From the NCBI GenBank assembly GCA_950022655.1, contig OX465579.1, positions 133,929,118 through 133,993,117 of the forward strand: 64,000 nucleotides of DNA, read 5' to 3'. Shown one piece after another: positions 1 through 12,300 of this stretch. The notes under the pieces were generated by a model. The model was given only the letters and a program-made list of their open reading frames with translations. It did not search any database and had not been told where the DNA came from. The stretch comes from Alentia gelatinosa (Eukaryota > Annelida > Polychaeta > Phyllodocida > Polynoidae). Numbering within the stretch: the stretch's first letter is position 1; every line of letters starts with the position of its first letter. A program made the position numbers and the translations under genes.

Positions 1-231
1 TTATCTGTCTGATAACACAGCATATGATTTAATAGCACTAGTGCCAGGACTACCAGAGGTGCTAAAGGATTAGCCGTTACTGAGGTTTCTGTACTCCCAA
101 GACAAACATTCATTAGAATTTCTAGTCGAAAGTTAGGTTTTCATTTGGCAAATTGAAAGTAATAGGATTTTATAGATAATACTAGATAATTGAAGTCTCC
201 TACACTATATATGACACCTTAGTCAGCTTAC

Positions 232-301
232 CCTGAATCAACACCCTGTTCAATCTTTAGAAGTTGATGCCACTGATCTCTGTAGACGGGCAATAACCAA
301 T
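232..301 (-). CDS. GMCL1: GMCL1 exon 9
   Basis: Acceptor cttatag, donor gtaagc. It encodes WLLPVYRDQWHQLLKIEQGV, matching WLSSVYKQQWFAMLRAEQ of vertebrate GMCL1. It ends two bases into a Gly codon, and the gene continues past the left edge. Confidence 0.9.
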
Positions 302-3300
302 CTATAAGAAACGTAAACAAAGTAATGTGAATTATACTTCGACATATCCCACTATAAATGCTGAATTCTGGCAACTTAATAAAATCATTAGTGCTTAAAT
401 CTTGATAGAGCACGAGTATTTCAATCTACGTTTATTGGTTTCAAAAAGATCTACAAAGATAATATTTTGAATTTCATAAACAAGTATACTTGAGACAATT
501 TAGGCCGATCAATTATTTAAGTTATAATCTATTAGTTCATCATTCACGCCTCCTTGTATCAACCATTAATAAAGTTCACGATGATACTACTCTAGTACAG
601 CAATTTAGTTTGCATCTATTTATTATGGCGACTTGAGAGTCAATAGACATCCACTTTATAGGGATGTTAAAATGTGAGGTGCAATGAAGTGGACATACTC
701 AGTGGGATGATGAGGTCCTCCTCGAGGATCTTTGCTGACGTAGCATCATTCATTACGTGCCACAGTCGCAGTCCCCGAAACACTTCTCCGTACGGCCGGC
801 CCGGCTCCGTCTCCAGGAAGGCCCGCTGGTTCTGTGCCTCTACAGAATCCAAATCACAATCTAGAGTGTGAATATTATATTCAGGTAATATACATATATA
901 TATATATATATATATATGAGTGATATATATAAAGTAGCATGTGGTATACCAATGTATATGACTAAACCATATTTATTAAATGATATCCAACAAAAATAAT
1001 ATGATTTTGGTCTGAGCTCCATTGTACAAGTTACATATTTGACACTTTTATTATATACATAAATTTGTTAACTGAATAGAACAATCATTAAAATCATTAT
1101 GAGATACCAAACTAAGACATTTGAACAGCTTTATTTCAGGAATGTCTTCAGGTTATCTACAATGAAATTGCCATAACAACTTATGTAACAATGTAGACCC
1201 TGTAAACTGCTCTGTAAACTGCTTTGGAAATGATAAAACTAACCAATTCTAGGCAACAAAGTACACCCTGATGAAGGATTGAAACAGTCAGAAACATGTC
1301 GATAATTTGAAAATAAGCATGGCCTTATTATTGACTTAGCACGAACTTGTTCCTTGTGACGTCAAATAATGACGTCAAATAAGGTTTTTTTCCCGATCTT
1401 TTTAATAAAGATGAAGAAGCCTGAAAAAGACTTCATACGAAGTCGAAACGTGTCTACAATTAAAACTGGACACCAAAATATAACCTTCAGCGCTTGTTCA
1501 GTTTATTTTCTGACTTCATAGTCAAAATAGCTTTCGTAATGGTAAAGGTTTTTGTGATGTTTATCAGAACTGGATATGTTGATGGAAATCAAAATGATGC
1601 AGAGCAATAGTCTTTGCAGAGCAATATTGTACATACAAATAAAGGTATGGTTACACACGGACCTGGATGGGGAGCTATATCCAAGTCCATGGGTTACATT
1701 ATACTCACTTTGTGCTTTGAAAAAGTTCTCGCTTTCGATAAGAAGGTCTTTGAAGCTTCCATTCCAAATGTCTGTTATTTGAAGGAAGGTCCACTGTAAC
1801 CAAGACAAAAACAAATATTGATTGGTACACTGTAGTAACATTGTCATTTCATAATTGGAATAAGTATATCATTTTCTAAAACTGGATGACTGAGAACAAA
1901 AACTCACCTTTTTAAGGAGGGAGTATATATCCATTTCGACTTGAATTACGAAGAGATCTGGTGACGTTATAATCTGCGTCATAAGCTCCGAGCTGTTGCA
2001 TCAACAAATCAAAAAGATTAAAATAAGTCATACAAAGTAATAATCTAGAAAACTATGACCGTCCTTCCACTCGGTCGACTAACTGTCTAGGAAAGTATGA
2101 AATTTTAAAATTTGACGTCTACTCAATATTCATCTCCCGGTTACCATGAAGTTACAATTCTCGATGATTCGCACAGGAAATGCAAAATTATTTATCAAAT
2201 GACCATACAAGCCCTTCATACTATATCTACCTCTTCCCATCTGGCTTTCTATATTTAGAAAGAAATATTTCTCGAATCAGGGTTGCCACAAATTGGGATG
2301 TAAAAATTCCATATGCCGGAAATTCAATTTTTTCCATGATAAATAAAACTAAAAAGTCCTTTTCTTAAAGAATCTTACAGTCATCCATTTATTTGTGACT
2401 TTAGGTCAAGACAGTCAATCACCATATGGTAATTAGTTATAAATCTTTCTTTCCAACATCTGGAGCAGGGGTGATGGTGCTGGATTGCAGAGAAATCTCC
2501 TTTAGATTTTAACCATCAGGTATATTCTATTTTCAATAATGTACATAGACTTTGATGGTGTCAATGTTGGTCAGTTTTTCATGTGTAGATCTGGAAATTC
2601 CAGTTTTCCCTGACAAGAGTGAATTTGTCCATCATTTTCTCTTAACGTGTGGCAACCCTGTCGAACGCAATGGGAAACACTATCATATCTCTCTTATGGA
2701 GGAGGTTCATCGACTACAGTAATTTTGCTTGTTCACCGTGACTGAAGTAAGAATTTCACCAAAGAGCCTGGTGTACCTTAGCTGTGAGAGAAGGGTGACA
2801 CTTTGCGATGGGAGGAGATTCTTCTCTAGCCATTCAATACAGCTTTGCTGGACAATCTGCAGTCCATACGTCATGGCTGCTGCATGGTAATGACACGCCG
2901 TCGTCACACTACAAAATAGAAATAGCATCATGATTTTCAATCACGTGGCATTTTCTATAGCTCACACTTTGGGCAAACTTTAGATTTACGTTTCTCAAAA
3001 ATAATAATCACCAAGCATAGAATAACTAACATCTGTGTTTTTAAGGCAATGAGGGAACTCGACAAAATCCACAGTTCCAAAGCTCAACGAGAGAAAATGC
3101 TAGATGGAAACTTAAGTAAGGTCTGACCACAGAACGAAACATAGAGACAGCTATACAAGTCCTGTTGTTTTAAAAAGGTAAAGCGTTATATTTTTTTGGT
3201 AGTAGCATCAATATAGTTGGCCTTCATAACCAGCCACCTTTAATTTTGATTACATTATACTTTTTTCATCGAGTACTCACTAAGTTTAGTTCTCTACCAA

Positions 3301-6300
3301 ACATTGCCACATTTTATTAACTCTCAGTGAGGCTGCATATGCACAGACGGTGACAATATAAATCACTGCCAGTGCCTGATATAGCTTAAGTTAGCCAGAA
3401 GAATCTCTCAGATGAAACAGGTTTTTGTCGACTCAATCAATCTGCAGCTTACTTAAGTGGTACCTGTTGATCAATACACATAATCCGACAAGTATTTTAT
3501 ATAATTCAGATACAGTGCTAGGTTTAGTCTATCGTCATCAGATTATTGAGCTTTCCGAGGTGCAGGTGAGAACTTACCTTATAGTTTCATGCATAATGTT
3601 AGCACACTGTTGGATAAGGCCGTCAAGTCCAAGAAGAGTGGCAGCCGCCAAAACCGACACCACGTGGCTAGGGGTAATCATGACGTCATCCTGATACAAG
3701 GAACCAAAGGCAATAGCCAAAGCTGAAAAAGAAATATATGGAGAAAAATGATGTAAAAGTTTCAAAGGTTCATCATTACATTCGATGAATCCATTAATGT
3801 TAGGTTTCTGAAAACAATAGTCATTCTTTTTATAGTTTTATAGTTATCACATGCAATGCTACAAGGTATGCATGTACCAAACACTCAAGATGCTCAGCGC
3901 AGGATTCGGGAAAGGATATTACAAACAATTTTTGTGAATATTTTCCTTAGGAAACTTACAACCATAAACGTTGGAATAGTTCGATTTATATCAAATCCCT
4001 ATATATAACATATGCAGCTTAGAAAGGGAATTACATAATTATCAGTCACAGTAATTATATTGTTAAAGTTATCTATGATTCAATTACTTAGAAAAAAATA
4101 TTTGTGTTGAGTAACCTCACCTTCATTGTCGATATTGTCGTCTGGAATACTCATGTTGATCACTTTCTGCTCCGATTCCCTCCAGGACCCGCTGAACATA
4201 CTGCTGAAATAGTCCGACTGACGAAAAAAGATACAAATCAGTCACAAGTATATGTTAAATTTGTGTTAGTTAATGGATCATGAAATCCTCTTACAGAGGC
4301 CAGAACCATGTGAAAAAGAAAGTGGCGAGTCATGGAGTGGCTTTCATGATCATAATAGCATATTACATTTTTTTTTTTTTTTACTCAGATGTCCAACTTA
4401 TCAATTCCCGCAGATACTTCATCTATGACTTTGAGGACACTGAACCTATGTCGTGGTCGGACCAAGCCAATACAGAAGCCGCAAACCCCACCCCAGCCAT
4501 TTGGGTATTTTTGTAAAAAGGAAAAAACCTAAGACGGCTAAAACAAAAGTCACTTTCAATGGTCGCTCGCCAAGAAATTATAACAAGGATGTATTTACTG
4601 ACAGGCTAACGCATAGAAATTGGGAGAATTGGTATACACTAGAGGACCCAAATAACCTCTGGGATCTTATGCTAGCTGCAATTATTGAGGAGCTAGACGT
4701 GATGTGTCCTGTAAAATCATTTAAGGTGTCGGAAGTCAGAGAGATGTGGGTGACAGACGAGCTTCTAGAAATAATTAAACACAAAGACAGACTCATGTCC
4801 ACTGCTAAAAGGAAGAACACACCTGAAACCTGGAAAGCAGCCAGAACCTCAAGAAACGAGGTCACCAAGTTGCTAAGAAAGGCTAAAGGGGATTTTATCA
4901 GGGAGATGCTGGACGAGCAAAAAGACAATAATAAGCATTTTTGGAAAGTAATTTCGAAGTTTACAAAAGATGGTTCAGACAAAAGAGAGTTCATCAATCT
5001 AAAGAATCTCAACGAAAGCATCCCGCCATGTGATACGGCCGAGTTTATAAATAATTTCTTTGTAGACATTGGGGCAAATCTCGCTGCTTTAGGAGACAAA
5101 CCGTGGCTAAATCAGGTAGTACCGAATGTGAATGAAATTCATAACATATCCACCACGAGGGAAGAGGTGCTCTCTTTGTTAAACCAGGTTAATATTGCTA
5201 AATCATCAGCTATCAACCTTATCTCCACTAGATATTTAAAAGATGGCCTACTGGCTCTTGTGGATCAATTTGTGCATTTACTTAATGTCTCCCTGAGGTC
5301 AGGTGTTTTTCCTAGTAAGTGGAAAGAAGCTATAGTAATTCCGATCAAGAAAGAAGCTAATAGTCAAGACGTCAACAACCTGAGGCCAATCTCTCTTCTT
5401 CCGCTACCCAGTAAAATCGCTGAAAAAATAGTCCATAAACAATTATATTCGTTCCTTCAAAACTGCGATATCCTGTCAAGTAAGCAACATGGTTTTAGGC
5501 CAGGTCATTCAACAATAGGAGCTGTTTCAAATTTAACTAGATCCATCTATGAAGAAATTAATCAAGGAAATATAACAGTCTGTACTTACATCGATTTTAA
5601 GAAGGCATTTGACACTATTAATCCCAAAATTCTTCTCGCAAAATTATATACAATAGGCCTCCGCAGCAGTATTTATAATTGGTTTACCAGTTACTTGCAC
5701 GACCGTGTCCAAGTAACACTTGCTAATAATGTGAAGTCGTGTCCTCGTGTCATAAGTTACGGAGTCCCACAAGGCTCCATTTTAGGCCCACTTTTATTTA
5801 TAGTTTATATTAACGATTTAATTTCAGTTGTATCAAATTGTGGATGTCTGCACTATGCTGACGATACGGTTTTATTTCTTCTGCGAAGACGCTAGAGGAT
5901 GCGACTCAAAACATTCAACTTGATCTGAACAACTTGTCCCTTTGGTGTGATAGAAACTCATTGACCATCAATGCTAAAAAGACCAAGGTAGTTATATTTG
6001 GTTCTAATAGGAAAGTTAATAACAACTACAACAATGAATGTACTCTAAAAATTGGTGGCAGTACTCTGCAGATTGTTGCATCTTACAAATACTTGGGAGT
6101 TACCATGGATAGGAACTTAACATACAAACCTCATATAAATAACATACGAAGACTTGTGTCGCACAAATTGTATTTATTAAACAAAGTAAGACCATATCTT
6201 ACTCCTGAAGTATGTTTAACCATTTACAAATCCATGGTGCTCCCATACCTGGACTATGGAGATATTTTGTTGACTCTGCCTCTGATAATGACCTTGGTCA

Positions 6301-9300
6301 TCTACAAAAACTTCAGAATCATGCTATCAGAATCATCTACAAACTACCCCCCAGATCATTCTCCATCAAACTGCTCAAATGGAGTACCTGGAATCATGAA
6401 GGGTAATGCATATAATGGATTATATGTACAAGCAACTACATGACAATGACATTAGAGCGTTCCCGACCACGCACACGCGCGCAAACCAAGGACCAATCTT
6501 CAAGAAAAATCTACCAAAATTAACCATGTATGTGAATTCTCTTAATTACAAAGGCCCACAGATCTGGAACTCACAGGCCCCTGAACTGCGCTCTATTCCA
6601 GAGTACAAAGACTTTAAAAAGTTATTAAAAATACGGTTAAAGAACAGTGTGCCTTGATAGTACAGTGACAAACCTCCTATTGACATGTGGTATTGTTAAT
6701 TTTATAGGAAAATAACTGTATAATTTCATCGTGTCAGTGTGACAGAATAACTACTAGCTAATCCTTGGATGGGGGACCCTCAAGCTGATTTGTTATGCCT
6801 GTTAAGTTACCACCCGATTGTTTAACAAGGTACTGGCCGTGCATTGAAACCAGCGCCTACTTGTACTGAGCACTGACCAGTCAAAATAAAAGACTAAAAA
6901 AAAAAGAAAAAAAAGAGCCCCCCCCGGCTCTCCAGATCACCACCCCCACTGCCCCGGCCGCCCCCCGCGCCCGACCAACTGCCGCGGCCCAAGGCAACCC
7001 CCCGGCAAACCCTAACAACAGGCCCGCAGACTATGCCCAGGCCCTCAAATCCACCGGAAATCGTCTTCTCTTACCCCTCCAACCCAACCCTCCCCGTAAC
7101 CCAACCTCGGCCCAATCTGGATACCAACCCTCTTAGAATCCACGAGCAGGCCCTCAAGAAAACCAACCCCCAACCGTACCCAGACCTCCACTGCCTAAAC
7201 GCAACCCACCCCCCAAACGTCGCAATGCCCAACCCACCCCCACCCAAAATGGGGGCTACCCGGGCCTTAATGCCACGGTAGAAAAAATTTTAGATTTCTG
7301 GTTAAACCCGGCCCAAATCCCCTCAGATACGGGCCATAACAGGCCACTGGGTAACCCACCCCAGGCACCCAGGTCACGTAACCCCACTGTACGTAACCAA
7401 CAACCACCCAACACTGGACCACAGAACCGCTCTCGGTCCAACTCTAGGGCACGTAATGCCAACCCCAACCTTCGTGGCACCTCTGCCCCCCCTATCCAAG
7501 CCCCGAGAAACACGGGTTTTCAAACCACCCGCCCCCAAGAGCAACCCCGTGCTCAAGGCCAAGCGGGACAATGGCAGACCGCTGGCTCCAACCGTCGCCG
7601 CCCAAACCAGGCCCCAAGACAAGCCAGATCGAACCTGCCCCGGCAAACCGCCGCTGCCCCAAACAACAACCCGTCCAACATCCCACCCAACCTCCAGCTG
7701 ATGAAAGCAGCACTCCTAAATGCCCTAACCAAATAGGCCATTTTGATACCTCCCTCACGGGCGCCACCCCCTCCAAAATCTGCCACCCAAAACCCGCCGT
7801 CCCAGGTGCAGAGCCCCCCCCTGGCTGCCCACCCATTTCCGTTCCTGATACCGTTTCAGAGACTTTTGACATTGTTGTTTCCAAATGTTGTCGTTGGGAC
7901 ACCTGTACCACTACTACAGACTCACCTAAAGATGTTGACTTTGTTCCTGATACCATTGCAGAAACTGTTCAACCTGATGATTTCAATCTCAATAATAACA
8001 ATGAACCATACAGCCCATTGTTTGTCTTTTGTAATAAGATTACCGAACCTGAACTTACTAACACTTCCTCAGTTGTTAACCTTTCAGACCACTACCTCAG
8101 TCCCACGGAACTGTCACTGTTGGAACGAGGTCTCAATTTCTGCCCTACTCCTGGTGAGCCACATTTAGCTGACCTCCATAGGGACCTAGATTCCTTTCAC
8201 CGTCGACTTAAAATCAGGACTTACTTTGACCCTGAGAACCTCCCTGCTCACCGGCCAGCTTCCGATGACCCCCCCTCAAGTTCAGACGAAGACTCAGACC
8301 TGACCCCGATACCCCACAGTAACAATCCCGTTCTGACTGCCATTGAAAAATCGAAGGTCATTAAGAAAAACAGTACTTGGCAACCAAATATTGTTCCTCT
8401 ACCTCTGAGAGCCTTTATCCTAGCTAATGAAACCGATCTCAACAAAACTTTTGTCAAATCACCTCATAGCCAAAATCTAGATAAAGGGGAAAAAACCAGC
8501 TTGAAAGCCCTTGCAAAGAACCGCTCTATTGTCATTAAACCGGCCGATAAAGGTGGTAAACTGGTAATCCTAAATCGTTGTATCAGAGGAATTCCCTATG
8601 GACAATTTCTGCGCCTCCGCAGAATCTGCACCAATGAGGAGGACTTTGTCGGAAATTGTATTACCAAGGGACGCCACTTCGTAAGACGAGGCTACCCCGA
8701 AACACTTCTCCGGAAAGCGTTTGAACGGGCCCTTAATACACCACGCGAAGATCTGCTAAAACCAAAAAAAACATGCAGCAGACGAATCCCCAAAAAACAT
8801 TGTAGTCACCACCTACAACCCAGGCTTTAATGGCCTCTTGGAGGTGGTCACCGCAAACTGGGGCCTTCTGGGCAAATCATGCTCCACCCGCATGATCCAC
8901 CAACACAAACCCATAGGGGCGTATAGGAAACCCAAGAACCCACGCAACCTCCTGGTCAGGGCTAAGCTTAAATTGGTGATTCCGAACAATAACTGTTGTC
9001 TTCGACCCAACAGTTGTAGATATTGCCCGAAGCTCAACACCGATGGCCGCATCCATTGTTAGGCCTCCAGACGCACCTACATGAGCAGATACAACGTGAG
9101 CTGTTACAGCTCCAACCTGATATACTGCATCACCTGTAAACGCTGCGGCATACAGTATGTTGGGTAGACCAAACAGGAACTGAAAATGCGCTTTGCAGCA
9201 CATTTCGGTAACATCACCAAAAACAATGTGAAGGAGAGTGAAGTAGCCCGCCACTTCAACTCCAGGGATGCAAGTTGGGACTATTGAAAAAGTCGAAAAT

Positions 9301-12300
9301 TTAAAACCCTTGTAATAAAGAAGCAGAAAAGCTATGAATTAATATACATTCTAATTATATCTCTTGTAATATAAGCTTGTAACCTCTGTATGCCTGTGCC
9401 TAGATTATTAAACGGGCCCCCGATTCTATTTCAGAGAGATAGGGGAATCCCCTTTGTGCTCAGCAGCAAAAGAGTAGACTAGCATCATTCTCTTATGAGA
9501 AAAGATATTTTCTGAGTTCATTAGGAAATATGATAAATAAAAAAGTTCCCAAAAGAACATTTAAAGATCTAATCAAGACGTGGTCAAATACCTGCCATTT
9601 TGGATATAAATCTGAAATGAACCAAAACCAAAATAAAATAAAAAGTGCAGGACTAAAACAAGTCTATGCCGGCCCAAAAGGCCGGCGTTGGACGGAACGA
9701 GGTCGGCAGTGACCATGGCAGAGGGTGCGTTTTACAGCCGCCAATTGAGGCCCTGTGGCCGGCAACGGTTCCCATGGGTTTCTTCCCATGTATACCCGTC
9801 CATAGCGCGGCCGACTGAGGCCCGGAGTCCGGTTACTGATAGCCGGGTAGTCCCGTCTTTGATTCCGGCCCGTAGTGTGGCCGTCAAGGCGTCTAAACAT
9901 CATATAACTAGAACTGCTGGCAGGAGGTATGAAAGTTCGGAATTCCGTCAATTGACGGAGAACTTGCATCCCTGCAACTCTACCCATCACATGGGTCTCG
10001 ACGATGTGACCATACACATTGTAGACTTTGTCTATGCAGCCCCAGACACTGCCAAGGCAAAATATCTACGAGACCTGCTGGAATTCAACTGGATCCAGCG
10101 TCTACACACGAATGCACCAGTGGGCCTGAACGTGATGGACCCCCTGAAACATTAAATCAAAGTCTAGCTTACACCCACAGCAACCAAAACCTAGCCACGT
10201 CAAAAAAAAATTTCAATTCAATTTTGGGAGCTGTGGTCTTATTTACTTTATAGCTGGCAGTCACCCCTGTGGTTGACTGCCTGACCACTCTTTTCAAGGC
10301 TAACTCAGCCTGAATTACCACTCTAAACAGTCTTCCACCTTGGAAAACAGTTTCTGTACAGTTAAATCCTCTAACTGTCATATTCAATAATTGGGAATCC
10401 CCTGTCTCCCATAGACATTTTTCTTCCCCTTTATTCAATCTCCAACTACTTGTTGAAGAACCGCCCTGGAGGAGGAGGGATGTGGTGTCACTAGCATCAT
10501 TTAACCCCCCCCCCCTCATCGTGTGAAACCGCTGAGAAATGTCTGGATCTATTTCGGAATTTCGCCTATAAGATATCACACCTAAAACGGCAAAACACCC
10601 CTGTTACACGTGACGTCATACTGTCAACAACACGCCGTCACCATACAAATGGTTCGGTTGTTAAGGTCACCAAGGTAGCGAGTGGTCTGACTATAAATAC
10701 TGCGAGCAGACGATCTGCTCTCATTCACCCGCGGTAGCTCGACTTGTACACCTCGCCATGTATTTAGCTATTATAGCATATTACACGACTAACGTATATA
10801 ACATACATTATAGATGATAGCCTAATTTCAGTCAGGTATAATTCTTTATCTAGAATTTGTTACTTGTTTTATTCATCTTTTAAATGTGGTCACCCTGGAG
10901 AAAATTGTTTACGTTTTCTCACAGACCTATAAGTCCATGGTTTTCTACATATGACAAAAAGGTGGGCACTACCACGTAGTCTTAGTCGCCGGCATATTGT
11001 CGTCTCGGCTTTATGTTCTATTAGGTTGATTTACATCAATCAACGTTGCTTTGCGTAATGCGACGTATCATGATTTGTTTCAACGTTGGTTTACACATTA
11101 GGATAATGTAGAGATATGTGTTAAGGTTAAACCTAATCCTGACCTCACGATTTCCGACATTTCTGTTGACACTCTATTAAGCGAAGGTTGGGTGGGGGGG
11201 GGGGGGGGACGGCCCGCCGCCTGCACGCTTGTTAAAGACCTAGTCGGTGGAACACTCACTTTACGCATTACCACTTACGTTTTAACTGACTGCACGTTTT
11301 GCTGCCTATTGGCGAGTACTGAAATTCTTATCAACACATTTGTGTTTTGTTTGTTTGATTTTAAGGTCAGTTAACTATTACAGGTCCTTTCTAGACTTTC
11401 TCAAAGTTCTACTTTAACAACACCAGGTTGGTGATGCAATCATTATCTGGACATTACGCTGGCTTCATTTTTCAGGGAGTGACTGACGGACACTACACTT
11501 TGTCATGCCACCCCTTTAATTTTGTATCAGAGCTTTGTCTAGAATTCAGGGATGTCAGTTGGGATCAGGAATAAAAGTGGAAATATTTTCCATGTATAAT
11601 TTACTGCCTCTGAGAAACTAAGAAAACATGGAAAATACACTGTTATTGGCCATAGAATGGGGCTGGGAATCTGTGGGGAGGTTCCAACTACTGTTTTACT
11701 GGCGTGAATAAGGCTCAATTTACACTTTCTTTGTTTTATACAAGAAAGATAAATTCTTAAACTAGAAATGAAAAAGTGGATTTCCATGGAAAAGTGGAAA
11801 ACTGTCATCCCTGAGAATTGACTGAGAAACATCAAATAACAACTGTCATGCAACTAAAAAAGTGGCAATTACTAGGTCGGGCTTTTAAAGGCTGGTTTGA
11901 TTGTCAAAAATACATAAATACAGCGTCAAAACAAAGCGTAATGCCCAAGGTGACCATTGTGCTGTCTTGTGAAACCAAGCGTAGCGATCCAATTCACAAA
12001 GCATGGCGTCCAAAGTGTGCTGACTAGGAAGCTATGCATCCAGTGTTCTTCCAATCTATGTGATGCACACAGGTAGAAATTTGATGCCTACACTTTACCA
12101 AAGCAAGGGTTCTCTTACTTCCCACAACACATTAACATGGTATGAGAAGGACTTTTCTTTTATATAGCAGTAAATCTATCACCGATGAAGATGAAGGAAA
12201 AAAAGTGGCTGCAATGAGACTCTAACCCCTAAATTCCCACAACCTTGGAACTACGAATCCAGTGCTCTTTCTCACTGAGCTAACTCCCCAACCCCAGAAT

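Larger units (their letters stand above)
6916..10230 (+). mobile_element. Penelope-like element, RT core deleted, endonuclease split by a MITE
   Basis: A C-rich leader (6916-7560) precedes an open frame, 7571-8830. Its latter half has the Penelope-family motif IVIKPADKGGKLVILNR (about 8528-8578). It then jumps directly to the post-RT block GIPYGQFLRLRRIC (from 8590), so the RT palm with its Asp pair is missing. After a frameshift, a GIY-YIG linker follows (TTYNPGFNGLLEV, NPRNLLVRAKLK) and the endonuclease (SNLIYCITCKRCGIQYVG, about 9106-9166), with stop codons at about 9061 and 9168. A MITE (9263-9974) interrupts it at RHFN, and the frame resumes at 9975-10155 (DDVTIHIVDFVYAAPDTAKA). The 3' flank shares GCCACGTCAAAA with the second Penelope copy near 35890. 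The 5' and 3' ends are approximate. Confidence 0.85.

Noticed and set aside
4578..5099. 173-codon minus-strand open frame
   Set aside because: Antisense shadow of the retrotransposon reverse transcriptase; no family pattern on this strand.
7256..7956. Several overlapping open frames on both strands in C-rich DNA
   Set aside because: Composition-driven; stop codons are rare in this GC-rich Penelope leader, and none has a recognisable domain.
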